A stretch of DNA of 64,000 bases from NCBI GenBank assembly GCA_947501275.1, contig CANMVD010000001.1, positions 1,736,001 through 1,800,000 of the forward strand, read 5' to 3'. The first letter of the stretch is position 1; every line of letters begins with the position of its first letter. The notes beneath the pieces were generated by a model. It was not told the origin of the DNA and made no database searches. It worked only from the letters and a program-made list of their open reading frames with translations. Source of the DNA: an uncultured Tateyamaria sp. Lineage in GTDB: Bacteria; Pseudomonadota; Alphaproteobacteria; Rhodobacterales; Rhodobacteraceae. Shown piece after piece: positions 9,290 through 16,670 of this stretch. Both the position numbers and the translations under genes were made by a program.

Positions 9290-11251
9290 CTATTCGGCCG
9301 CGACAGCTTTTGGGTCAGCCAAAGTCACAATGTCGGACATGATTGTATTCAATTCAAAATCCTTGGGCGTATAAACACGGGCCACTCCGAATGACTTCAG
9401 GCGCTGCGCGTCATCTTCCGGAATGATGCCGCCAACCACCACCGGGATATGGCCCAGACCCGCCGCGCGCATACGCTGCATCAAATCCTCGACAAGCGGA
9501 ATGTGACTGCCCGACAGAATGGACAAACCAACCACGTGGGCGTCTTCGTTTTGCGCGGCCAAGACGATCTCTTCCGGAGTCAGGCGAATGCCTTCATAAG
9601 CGATGTCCATCCCGCAATCGCGTGCGCGCACCGCAATTTGTTCCGCGCCATTTGAATGCCCATCAAGGCCGGGTTTGCCCATCAGGAACTTCAGTCGCCG
9701 CCCCAGCCGGTCGCTGACCACATCTACCGCTTCGCGCAGATCGTCCAAACCCTCGGTCTTGTTCGAGCGTGCTGCGGAAACTCCTGTGGGTCCGCGGTAT
9801 TCGCCGTGAACCGCGCGCATTTGGGCCGCCCATTCACCGGTGGTCACACCCACACGCGCCGCCGCGATCGAGGCGGGCATGACGTTTTCGCCCGCGGCTG
9901 CTGCGGCGCGTAAATCGGCCAGAGCGGCGGCAACCGCATCGTTGTCACGATCTGCGCGCCACGCCTCAAGGCGATCAATCTGTTCCTGTTCGACCGCCGG
10001 GTCCACGACCATGATCCCGCCATCTCCGGTCATCAAGGGAGAAGCCTCGCCTGCCTGATATTTGTTCACGCCGACCACAACCGTTTCGCCTTGCTCGATC
10101 CGGCCCAGACGTTCCGCATTGGATTGGACCAATTGCGCTTTCATATAGTCAATTGCGTCAATGGCACCGCCCATTGAATCAAGTCCCGCCAATTCGCGGC
10201 GTGCGCCTTCTTTCAGGGCTTCGACCTTGGCATCCACCGCTGGATTGCCGTCAAACAGATCATCGAATTCCAGCAGATCGGTTTCATATGCCATGATCTG
10301 TTGCATCCGCATCGACCACTGTTGATCCCAAGGGCGGGGCAGGCCAAGCGCTTCGTTCCATGCCGGCAATTGGACCGCACGGGCGCGGGCCTTTTTCGAC
10401 AAGGTCACTGCCAGCATTTCAATCAGGATGCGATAGACGTTGTTCTCGGGTTGCTGCTCGGTCAGTCCAAGGGAATTCACCTGCACCCCGTATCGGAAAC
10501 GGCGGTATTTCGGATCAGTCACGCCATAACGGGTTTCGCAAATCTCATCCCACAAATCCACAAAGGCGCGCATTTTGCACATCTCGGTCACAAAGCGGAT
10601 GCCCGCATTCACAAAGAATGAAATACGGCCCACGACCACCGGGAAGTCTTTGTCTGGAATGCGTGGTTTCAGCGCATCCAGAACCGCTGTTGCTGTTGCC
10701 AATGCAAAGGCCAATTCCTGTTCGGGTGTCGCACCCGCTTCTTGCAGGTGGTAGGAGCACACGTTCATCGGGTTCCATTTGGGCACGTTTGTATAGCAGT
10801 ACTCCGCCACATCCGCGATCATGCGAAGGGACGGCTCGGGCGGGCAAATATATGTCCCTCGGCTCAGATACTCTTTGATCAGATCATTCTGAACGGTGCC
10901 TTGCAGCGCGGATACATCAGCACCTTGTTCCTCGGCCACAGCGATATACAACGCCAGCAGCCAAGGGGCCGTAGCGTTGATCGTCATCGACGTGTTCATC
11001 TGTTCCAAGGGGATGTCGTTAAATAGCGTGCGCATATCGCCCAGATGCGCGACAGGCACGCCAACTTTGCCGACTTCACCGCGCGCCAGCACATGATCGC
11101 TGTCATATCCGGTTTGGGTTGGCAGATCGAACGCAACAGACAGGCCGGTTTGGCCTTTGGCCAGATTGCCACGATAAAGCGCGTTCGAGGCTGCTGCCGT
11201 TGAGTGGCCTGCATAGGTACGGATCAGCCAAGGGCGGTCTTTTTGGGTCAT
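9290..11251 (-). CDS. ecm: Ethylmalonyl-CoA mutase (MeaA/Ecm type), B12-dependent
   Basis: This 653-residue enzyme rearranges ethylmalonyl-CoA to methylsuccinyl-CoA in the ethylmalonyl-CoA pathway for acetate assimilation. The N-terminal catalytic barrel begins near residue 20 with YAGHSTAAASNALYR and contains GLSVAFDLPTQTGYDSD. The C-terminal cobalamin domain has LMGKPGLDGHSNGAEQIA, where the DxHxxG His is the base-off Co ligand. The whole is a single chain, unlike heteromeric methylmalonyl-CoA mutases. ccr lies 2.2 kb away, which supports Ecm over a methylmalonyl-CoA mutase. ATG 11251 was chosen over a longer frame because that extension crosses the promoter. Confidence 0.92.
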   Translation of the reverse strand: MTQKDRPWLIRTYAGHSTAAASNALYRGNLAKGQTGLSVAFDLPTQTGYDSDHVLARGEVGKVGVPVAHLGDMRTLFNDIPLEQMNTSMTINATAPWLLALYIAVAEEQGADVSALQGTVQNDLIKEYLSRGTYICPPEPSLRMIADVAEYCYTNVPKWNPMNVCSYHLQEAGATPEQELAFALATATAVLDALKPRIPDKDFPVVVGRISFFVNAGIRFVTEMCKMRAFVDLWDEICETRYGVTDPKYRRFRYGVQVNSLGLTEQQPENNVYRILIEMLAVTLSKKARARAVQLPAWNEALGLPRPWDQQWSMRMQQIMAYETDLLEFDDLFDGNPAVDAKVEALKEGARRELAGLDSMGGAIDAIDYMKAQLVQSNAERLGRIEQGETVVVGVNKYQAGEASPLMTGDGGIMVVDPAVEQEQIDRLEAWRADRDNDAVAAALADLRAAAAAGENVMPASIAAARVGVTTGEWAAQMRAVHGEYRGPTGVSAARSNKTEGLDDLREAVDVVSDRLGRRLKFLMGKPGLDGHSNGAEQIAVRARDCGMDIAYEGIRLTPEEIVLAAQNEDAHVVGLSILSGSHIPLVEDLMQRMRAAGLGHIPVVVGGIIPEDDAQRLKSFGVARVYTPKDFELNTIMSDIVTLADPKAVAAE

Positions 11252-11297
11252 CGGAGCCTCGTGAATCGCTAAAGCAATAAAATTGCGTTCGATGGGA

Positions 11298-11325
11298 GGT
11301 ATACGTAATTTTCTGGCGCAGTCAA
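11298..11325 (-). promoter_or_regulatory. Candidate sigma-70 promoter of ecm
   Basis: On the minus strand TTGACT (11325-11320) is followed after 16 bp by TATACC (11303-11298). A start site near 11291 would give a leader of about 40 nt before the ATG at 11251. Two dyads lie directly upstream of the -35. Confidence 0.55.
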
Positions 11326-11335
11326 TCCGCTGCGT

Positions 11336-11389
11336 CGCGGCATTTCTGCCGCGCCCGCAAACAGATCGGCATTCCTGCCGCGCCTGCAA
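11336..11389. promoter_or_regulatory. Duplicated dyad element upstream of the ecm promoter
   Basis: CGCGGCA-TTTC-TGCCGCG (11336-11353) is a perfect 7-bp dyad. CGGCA-TTCC-TGCCG (11367-11380) is a second copy with 5-bp arms. The surrounding 22-bp units (11339-11360 and 11368-11389) match at 20 positions and repeat every 29 bp. Their centres fall near -53 and -82 from the predicted ecm start, where activators commonly bind. Confidence 0.5.
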
Positions 11390-11435
11390 CACAACGGTCT
11401 CTGCCATGCTGGCCCCGTCAGCGGCGTGTGCCGTC

Positions 11436-11828
11436 TCAATTTGACGGAGTGTGTTTTTTCCGGTGCGGCCAGAACGCAGCTGCCAACAAGAGCCACCCCA
11501 AAACACCTGTTGAATGCGCTGACAGGTTTGCAGGTCCGGTAAAAGTCATCAAGGCGAACAATTGCTGCGGAGGAGGCGGGGATTTGATCACCGATTGCGC
11601 AGGCAAGCCATCAAAGATCAGGCGGTAATAGGTGTAGTACCCCTGCGGCGACAGCCACACAAAACTGATAAAGACGACGCCCCACAAGAAGGGGCGCAGG
11701 ATTAACGCTTTGTGCCATACCAGCACGCGCATTAGCACCAAGGCCAGAAGCGCAAAGATCAAAGACAGAATGGCGAGGCCTATCTGGCCCCACACTGTCA
11801 GCGTAAAGAATGAGTCAGCATCGTACAT
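11436..11828 (-). CDS. Small inner-membrane protein of unknown function
   Basis: The 130-residue protein has hydrophobic segments near residues 13-35, 45-60 and 106-120, with a proline-rich loop (residues 83-87) and a basic C-terminus. I do not recognise a family. It lies on the same strand as ecm, 184 bp upstream of it, and is divergent from the acyltransferase gene, whose start is about 90 bp away. The ecm promoter lies between them, so cotranscription with ecm is possible but not required. It is probably a real gene because its frame is membrane-like and complete. Confidence 0.55.
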   Translation of the reverse strand: MYDADSFFTLTVWGQIGLAILSLIFALLALVLMRVLVWHKALILRPFLWGVVFISFVWLSPQGYYTYYRLIFDGLPAQSVIKSPPPPQQLFALMTFTGPANLSAHSTGVLGWLLLAAAFWPHRKKHTPSN

Positions 11829-11915
11829 GCCCCACTCATGGCGCGATCATGCCCGCACGACCAGAGGAAAGTTTTAGATTGTGATGGGCCTGCACCCCTG
11901 CGAATGTGCCCAAAT

Positions 11916-13310
11916 ATGATGCAAACTGTTGAGCTTCCCTTATGGTTTTTTGTGCTGATCGTGGTGTTTGCCGCAGTCACCTTTGCATCGCATTTCCTGT
12001 TTCCCTCCGTGCGCTGGTTTTTTCGGCGGCGGCTCGAACGCGCGGTCTCCCGGCTGAATGAACGCCTGACACTGCCTATTGAGCCGTTCAAGCTGGCGCG
12101 ACGGCATGATATGATCCAGCGCCTGATTTATGATCCCGAAGTCACCCACGCGATTGTTCTTCACGCCAAGGAAAACAATGTTCCTGAGAACGTGGCATTC
12201 GAAAAAGCCCGCCGTTATGCCCGCGAAATTGTGCCCAGCTTTTCGGCCTTTGCCTATTTCAGCTTTGGTATCCGCGCGGCGCGCTGGTTGGCCACTGCGC
12301 TTTACGAAGTGCGCACCAACCCGGGCAACGAAGATGTCCTGAGTGAAATCAACCCCGACGCGACAGTGATCTTCGTTATGAACCACCGTAGCAACATGGA
12401 TTACGTGCTGGTGACATACCTCGCGGCCAAGGCATCGGCGCTGTCTTATGCGGTTGGTGAATGGGCGCGGGTGTGGCCGTTGAGCCGGTTGATCAAATCC
12501 ATGGGGGCTTACTTCATCCGGCGTCGGTCAAGAGGGCAGCTCTACCGCAAGGTTTTGGCCCGGTACGTCCAGATGGCAACCCAAGGCGGCGTGACGCAAG
12601 CGATCTTTCCCGAAGGGGGCTTGAGCGTGAATGGCAAGCTTATGCCTCTCAAGATGGGATTGCTGTCTTACGTTGTCGAAGGTTTTGATGCAAAGGGGCG
12701 TGACGTCGTGTTTGTGCCCGTGGCGATCAACTATGACCGGGTTCTGGAAGACCGCGTGCTGATTGCGGCTGATCAGCGAGGCGACCGCCGGTTTGGTGCG
12801 CGGATTTCTGTGATCACGGGGTTTATTCTCAAGAACCTGTGGCAGCGCGTCCGCGGCAAATATGCGCGTTTCGGGGTGGCCGGTGTCAGCTTTGGTGTGC
12901 CTTTGTCGCTCAAGGCGCAGACAGAGCAGGGCGGTTCGATTGAAGATCTGGCAACGGCGCTCAAGGATCGCATCGCCGACGCGATGCCGGTCGTTTGTGT
13001 GCCGCTGCTGGCGCAGGTGTTCTTGCGGGCCGATACGGCCCTGAGTACAGAGCAGTTGGTGTCGTCCACGGCTGAACTGATGCCGCGCACCAAGGGCACT
13101 GCCCCTAGCATACCACAAGAGGCGTTGCCGGAGTTTGTGCGTAATGCGCTTTTGCTTATGGCCGCGCGGGGCATGATCGAGGATGAGATCGGAGGCTGGC
13201 GCGTGAACAAGGATGAACGCGCCTTGCTGGAGTTTTATGCCAACGCGCTTGAGGTTCAGGGAATGCCCGCACCTCAAGTTTCGGATGATGCTGCGCGCGC
13301 AAAGTCATAA
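11916..13310 (+). CDS. Glycerol-3-phosphate/1-acylglycerol-3-phosphate acyltransferase-like protein
   Basis: With this start the protein has 464 residues and a hydrophobic N-terminal helix (residues 8-29). The acyltransferase block I appears as MNHRSNMDY (HX4D) near residue 150. Block III appears as IFPEGGLSVNGKL. This places it with PlsB/PlsC-type enzymes that acylate glycerol phosphates for phospholipid synthesis at the inner membrane. The exact acceptor is uncertain. Several ATGs occur (11838, 11904, 11916, 11919) with no clear ribosome site; 11916 puts the membrane helix near the N-terminus. It lies between ecm and ccr in the same direction as ccr. Confidence 0.75.
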   Translation: MMQTVELPLWFFVLIVVFAAVTFASHFLFPSVRWFFRRRLERAVSRLNERLTLPIEPFKLARRHDMIQRLIYDPEVTHAIVLHAKENNVPENVAFEKARRYAREIVPSFSAFAYFSFGIRAARWLATALYEVRTNPGNEDVLSEINPDATVIFVMNHRSNMDYVLVTYLAAKASALSYAVGEWARVWPLSRLIKSMGAYFIRRRSRGQLYRKVLARYVQMATQGGVTQAIFPEGGLSVNGKLMPLKMGLLSYVVEGFDAKGRDVVFVPVAINYDRVLEDRVLIAADQRGDRRFGARISVITGFILKNLWQRVRGKYARFGVAGVSFGVPLSLKAQTEQGGSIEDLATALKDRIADAMPVVCVPLLAQVFLRADTALSTEQLVSSTAELMPRTKGTAPSIPQEALPEFVRNALLLMAARGMIEDEIGGWRVNKDERALLEFYANALEVQGMPAPQVSDDAARAKS

Positions 13311-13335
13311 AATTACAAAAAACGTCTCTCAGATG

Positions 13336-13364
13336 TTGCTTTCTTTCGTCTAGGGTCATATTCA
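13336..13364 (+). promoter_or_regulatory. Candidate promoter of ccr
   Basis: TTGCTT (13336-13341) and TATTCA (13359-13364) are separated by 17 bp. A start near 13371 would give a leader of about 60 nt. The region follows the acyltransferase stop directly. The dyad sequence seen upstream of ecm is not repeated here. Confidence 0.35.
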
Positions 13365-13431
13365 CGCCGAATAACGCTGGAACTGACATTGATTCTGCGC
13401 TGCGGCACAGCACCTGACCCAGGAGGCTCAC

Positions 13432-14721
13432 ATGGCACTCGATACGGAAACTGACATGAACATATCCTATAACGCGCCCAAGAAAGATCTGTACGAAGTG
13501 GGTGAAATGCCGCCCATGGGTCACGTCCCCAAGCAGATGTATGCATGGGCCATCCGCCGCGAGCGTCACGGCGAACCAGACACGGCCATGCAGTTGGAAG
13601 TTGTGGACGTGCCTGTGCTCGACAGCCATGAGGTGCTGGTTTTGGTCATGGCCGCAGGGGTCAACTACAACGGCGTTTGGGCGTCGCTTGGTACGCCGAT
13701 CTCGCCATTTGACGGTCATGGTCAGCCGTTCCACATCGCCGGTTCTGATGCCTCGGGCATCGTTTGGGCTGTCGGTGACAAGGTCAAACGCTGGAAAGTC
13801 GGCGACGAGGTCGTGATCCATTGTAACCAGGATGACGGCGACGATGAGCACTGCAACGGTGGCGACCCAATGTATTCGCCCAGCCAGCGGATCTGGGGCT
13901 ACGAAACGCCTGACGGGTCCTTTGCCCAATTCACAAACGTGCAGGCGCAGCAATTGATGCCACGCCCCAAGCACCTGACGTGGGAAGAGTCGGCTTGTTA
14001 CACACTGACTTTGGCCACCGCTTACCGGATGCTATTTGGACACGAACCCCACGACCTGAAACCCGGCCAGAACGTCCTGGTGTGGGGCGCGTCCGGTGGT
14101 CTTGGATCGTATGCAATCCAGCTGATCAATACAGCCGGTGCGAACGCCATTGGTGTGATCAGCGATGAGACCAAGCGTGATTTTGTCATGGATCTGGGCG
14201 CCAAGGGGGTCATCAACCGCAAGGACTTCAATTGCTGGGGGCAATTGCCCACGGTCAACACGCCCGAATATAATGAGTGGTTCAAAGAGGCGCGCAAGTT
14301 TGGCAAGGCCATCTGGGACATCACCGGCAAAGGCAACAATGTCGACATGGTGTTCGAACACCCCGGCGAGTCCACGTTCCCGGTATCGACTTTTGTGTGC
14401 AAGAAGGGCGGCATGGTCGTGATCTGTGCAGGGACGACGGGCTACAACCTGACATTCGATGTCCGCTACATGTGGATGCATCAGAAACGTTTGCAAGGCA
14501 GCCACTTTGCCCACCTCAGACAGGCGGCAGCGGCCAACCACCTTATGGTCGAACGGCGACTTGATCCGTGCATGTCAGAAGTGTTTGCATGGGATGATCT
14601 GCGCGAGGCGCATATGAAAATGATGCGCAATGAGCACAAGCCCGGCAACATGAGCGTTCTGGTCCAAGCCCCCAAGACAGGCTTGCGGACACTGGAGGAC
14701 GTGCTGGAGGCCCGGCCCTAA
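13432..14721 (+). CDS. ccr: Crotonyl-CoA carboxylase/reductase
   Basis: This 429-residue enzyme reduces and carboxylates crotonyl-CoA with NADPH and CO2 to ethylmalonyl-CoA, the key step of the ethylmalonyl-CoA pathway. It belongs to the zinc-free medium-chain dehydrogenase/reductase family. The nucleotide-binding loop is VWGASGGLGSYAIQL near residues 219-233. The CO2-pocket region includes GYETPDGSFAQF (residues 154-165) and the His of GSHFAHLRQ. A perfect AGGAGG lies 5 bp before the ATG. With ecm nearby, the cell should assimilate acetate and other C2-generating substrates without a glyoxylate shunt. Confidence 0.96.
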   Translation: MALDTETDMNISYNAPKKDLYEVGEMPPMGHVPKQMYAWAIRRERHGEPDTAMQLEVVDVPVLDSHEVLVLVMAAGVNYNGVWASLGTPISPFDGHGQPFHIAGSDASGIVWAVGDKVKRWKVGDEVVIHCNQDDGDDEHCNGGDPMYSPSQRIWGYETPDGSFAQFTNVQAQQLMPRPKHLTWEESACYTLTLATAYRMLFGHEPHDLKPGQNVLVWGASGGLGSYAIQLINTAGANAIGVISDETKRDFVMDLGAKGVINRKDFNCWGQLPTVNTPEYNEWFKEARKFGKAIWDITGKGNNVDMVFEHPGESTFPVSTFVCKKGGMVVICAGTTGYNLTFDVRYMWMHQKRLQGSHFAHLRQAAAANHLMVERRLDPCMSEVFAWDDLREAHMKMMRNEHKPGNMSVLVQAPKTGLRTLEDVLEARP

Positions 14722-14748
14722 GAAAATACACGCTCCGCGTTAGTCAAA

Positions 14749-14784
14749 TATGCCCGCGAATCACCTATACGTGTCGCGGGCATA
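14749..14784. repeat. Perfect 11-bp inverted repeat after ccr
   Basis: TATGCCCGCGA (14749-14759) and TCGCGGGCATA (14774-14784) are exact complements around a 14-nt loop. The repeat lies 28 bp after the ccr stop. No T-run follows, so it may be a factor-dependent or weak terminator, or an operator for the quorum-sensing locus downstream. Confidence 0.5.
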
Positions 14785-14879
14785 CTTGCGTTTGGACGGT
14801 GGTTAAACGGTTTCAAAGGCTTAAAAAATGCCCCCTCGCTATTTTTGGGGAGGAGAAATGCGTGAATTTTCAAGGGAAG

Positions 14880-14916
14880 TTAACACATGCTATAGTTGTG
14901 TTAATCTTTCATTAAC
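14880..14916. promoter_or_regulatory. Perfect dyad fused to a CtrA-type site upstream of the lux locus
   Basis: TTAACACA (14880-14887) and TGTGTTAA (14897-14904) form a perfect 8-bp dyad with a 9-bp spacer. The right end is also the first half of TTAA-N7-TTAAC (14901-14916), the consensus full site for the response regulator CtrA. The element ends 22 bp before the first ATG of the locus. Control by CtrA, and by a second dimeric regulator at the dyad, is inferred. Confidence 0.55.
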
Positions 14917-14937
14917 CATTCGAAAGCGAGTCTGACA

Positions 14938-15144
14938 ATGAAGAGTGACTGGATACTGGACGTTCTTGCAGACCTCAAGACGTTTGCCCATGCCAACGGA
15001 TTGCCGGCCCTTGCCGAGCAGCTCGATGACACAGCAATCGTTGCGATGTCCGAGATCGCCGCGATGAAGGATACGCAGCATGGTCAGCGTCATGACGGCG
15101 AGGCAGCCGTTGGAATCTATATTGGAGGCGCTGGAGCAAGCTAA
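14938..15144 (+). CDS. Small protein preceding and overlapping luxR
   Basis: The 68-residue frame starts with MKSDWILDVLADLKTFAH, a plausible amphipathic helix, and its first 45 residues look like normal coding sequence. The last 22 overlap luxR in another frame. It sits just downstream of the dyad/CtrA element, and the luxR ribosome site (GAAGG) lies inside it. It may be a genuine small protein or a leader peptide that couples translation to luxR. I do not recognise its family. Confidence 0.5.
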   Translation: MKSDWILDVLADLKTFAHANGLPALAEQLDDTAIVAMSEIAAMKDTQHGQRHDGEAAVGIYIGGAGAS

Positions 15145-15811
15145 CGGGCTTGACGGATTACAAGCAGCCTCTGAGGCACTACGTGATCATTATGGCGTGG
15201 CCCACATAGTTTATCATTGGGTCGATTCAGCCGGGGACCAATATGGTTGCGGAACATATTCAGATGCATGGCGAGAACGGTATCTCGAGCAGAACTATCT
15301 CCGCGTTGATCCTGTCATCCTTGGGTGTTTTCAGCGCTTTCACCCCGTAGATTGGAAACGGCTTGATTGGTCGAGCAAGGCAGCGCGTGCCTTTCAGGCC
15401 GAGGCCATCGCATACGGGGTCGGCAACCAGGGGTTCTCAGTTCCGATCCGGGGACCTAACGGGCAATTCGCCCTTTTTACAGTAAGCCACTCATGTGACG
15501 ACGACACATGGGCGAATTGGACAGAAACACATCGACGTGATCTGATCCTGATCGCCCATGACTTTAACGAAACAGCATTGGAGCTAGAGCCAGACCGTAC
15601 ACCTGAACAATCACAGGCCCTCAGTCCGCGCGAAGTAGATGCAATGACCCTGCTGGCCATGGGTTACAGCCGCGCGCAAGTCGCGGACACCCTGTCGATT
15701 TCGGAACACACTCTGCGCGTCTATATCGAAAGCGCCCGCTTCAAATTGGGTGCACAAAATACCACGCACGCGGTCGCCCGGGCTATGAGTCGCGGTTTGA
15801 TCGTGGTGTGA
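15080..15811 (+). CDS. luxR: LuxR-type acyl-homoserine-lactone-responsive regulator
   Basis: The 243-residue protein has an N-terminal autoinducer-binding domain (about residues 15-170). The hallmark residues are present: Trp64, Tyr68, Asp77-Pro78, Trp92 and a Gly near 118. A C-terminal LuxR helix-turn-helix begins at LSPREVDAMTLLAMGYS and runs to the end. It should bind an AHL signal and regulate target promoters, probably including the adjacent synthase. ATG 15080 is preceded by GAAGG at 9 bp; the next ATG (15092) has none. The start overlaps the small upstream gene by 65 bp. luxI follows 117 bp downstream. Confidence 0.92.
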   Translation: MVSVMTARQPLESILEALEQANGLDGLQAASEALRDHYGVAHIVYHWVDSAGDQYGCGTYSDAWRERYLEQNYLRVDPVILGCFQRFHPVDWKRLDWSSKAARAFQAEAIAYGVGNQGFSVPIRGPNGQFALFTVSHSCDDDTWANWTETHRRDLILIAHDFNETALELEPDRTPEQSQALSPREVDAMTLLAMGYSRAQVADTLSISEHTLRVYIESARFKLGAQNTTHAVARAMSRGLIVV

Positions 15812-15819
15812 CGTACACC
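15805..15819. repeat. Short dyad at the luxR stop
   Basis: GGTGT (15805-15809) and ACACC (15815-15819) are perfect complements around a 5-bp spacer, overlapping the luxR stop codon and about 110 bp upstream of luxI. It could be part of the luxI control region. It does not match a standard lux box. Confidence 0.25.
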
Positions 15820-15928
15820 CCGTTGCGCGGATTTATTTCGCACAGCGTACGCGTGTGTGGCTAGACGTTAACAAACGCATAGGTAGTATTTTGGTCATAC
15901 CTGCCCCGGTCTGACAAGGAGTACTCCT

Positions 15929-16564
15929 ATGCTGCGCTACGTTTATGCTTCTGAACTTCACAATTTCCCCAAGCTTGCTCGCACGATGTTTCGCGACCGC
16001 GCAGACCAGTTCAAGACCCGCTTGGGTTGGGATGTCACAGTCGATGCAGACGGGTATGAACGCGACGAATACGACGACCTGAACCCTCTTTATGTGATCT
16101 GGGAAGAGCCGGATGGCAGCCATGGCGGGTCCATGCGGTTCTTGCCGACCACGGGTCGTACCATGGTGAACGAGCATTTTGGCGATCTGATGTCCGGCCC
16201 CATTACCAGCCCTGTCATTTGGGAATGCACGCGGTTCTGTCTGACACGTGGCGCTGGCAGCCATGTGGCGGCGGCCCTGATGTTGGGGGGCGGTGAGATC
16301 ATGCAGAACTTTGGTGTCGAGCACTTTGTCGGTGTTTTCGATGCACGCATGGTGCGGATCTATCGAATGATCGGCTCGTCCCCCGACGTGCTGGGCAGCA
16401 CCGGTGAAGGGCGTGATCAAATCAGCGTTGGACTGTGGCATTTTGAACCCGAAGCCGCCGCCAAGGTGTCCGAGCGCGCGGGTGTTCCGTTGTCGCGCTC
16501 GCGGCAGTGGTTCGATCATGCATTTGGCACGGCGGCGCGCCAACCATTTGCCAAATCAGCCTGA
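15929..16564 (+). CDS. luxI: Acyl-homoserine-lactone synthase (LuxI family)
   Basis: The 211-residue enzyme makes N-acyl-homoserine lactones from S-adenosylmethionine and an acyl-carrier donor. The invariant LuxI residues are visible: Arg24, Phe28, Trp34, Asp46, Asp49, Arg70, Glu99 and Arg102, within DEYDDLNPLYVI, GSMRFLP and WECTRFCL. AGGAG lies 7 bp before the ATG. It is paired with luxR immediately upstream, the classic order for a cognate sensor and synthase. The acyl chain cannot be read from sequence. The gene is followed by a strong hairpin. Confidence 0.95.
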   Translation: MLRYVYASELHNFPKLARTMFRDRADQFKTRLGWDVTVDADGYERDEYDDLNPLYVIWEEPDGSHGGSMRFLPTTGRTMVNEHFGDLMSGPITSPVIWECTRFCLTRGAGSHVAAALMLGGGEIMQNFGVEHFVGVFDARMVRIYRMIGSSPDVLGSTGEGRDQISVGLWHFEPEAAAKVSERAGVPLSRSRQWFDHAFGTAARQPFAKSA

Positions 16565-16575
16565 ACCGTCATCGT

Positions 16576-16603
16576 CACCTGCGCGCTTTTGGCTGCGCAG
16601 GTG
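16576..16603 (+). terminator. Hairpin after luxI
   Basis: CACCTGCGC (16576-16584) and GCGCAGGTG (16595-16603) form a perfect 9-bp stem with a 10-nt loop, starting 12 bp after the luxI stop. The T-run behind it is poor, so termination efficiency is uncertain. Confidence 0.55.
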
Positions 16604-16670
16604 CGCTATATTCGACTGACGAGCAGGCTTGGCTCTGGCCCCCGCTGCACGCCGCAGATAGTGTCGCGCC

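Noticed and set aside
8565-9374. Plus-strand frame of 269 codons over the H-NS-like gene
   Set aside because: The opposite strand encodes a clear H-NS signature with a ribosome site; this frame has none.
15839-15860. Possible lux box around CGTACG upstream of luxI
   Set aside because: The arms around CGTACG are out of register by one base and do not match a lux-box consensus, so I did not call it.
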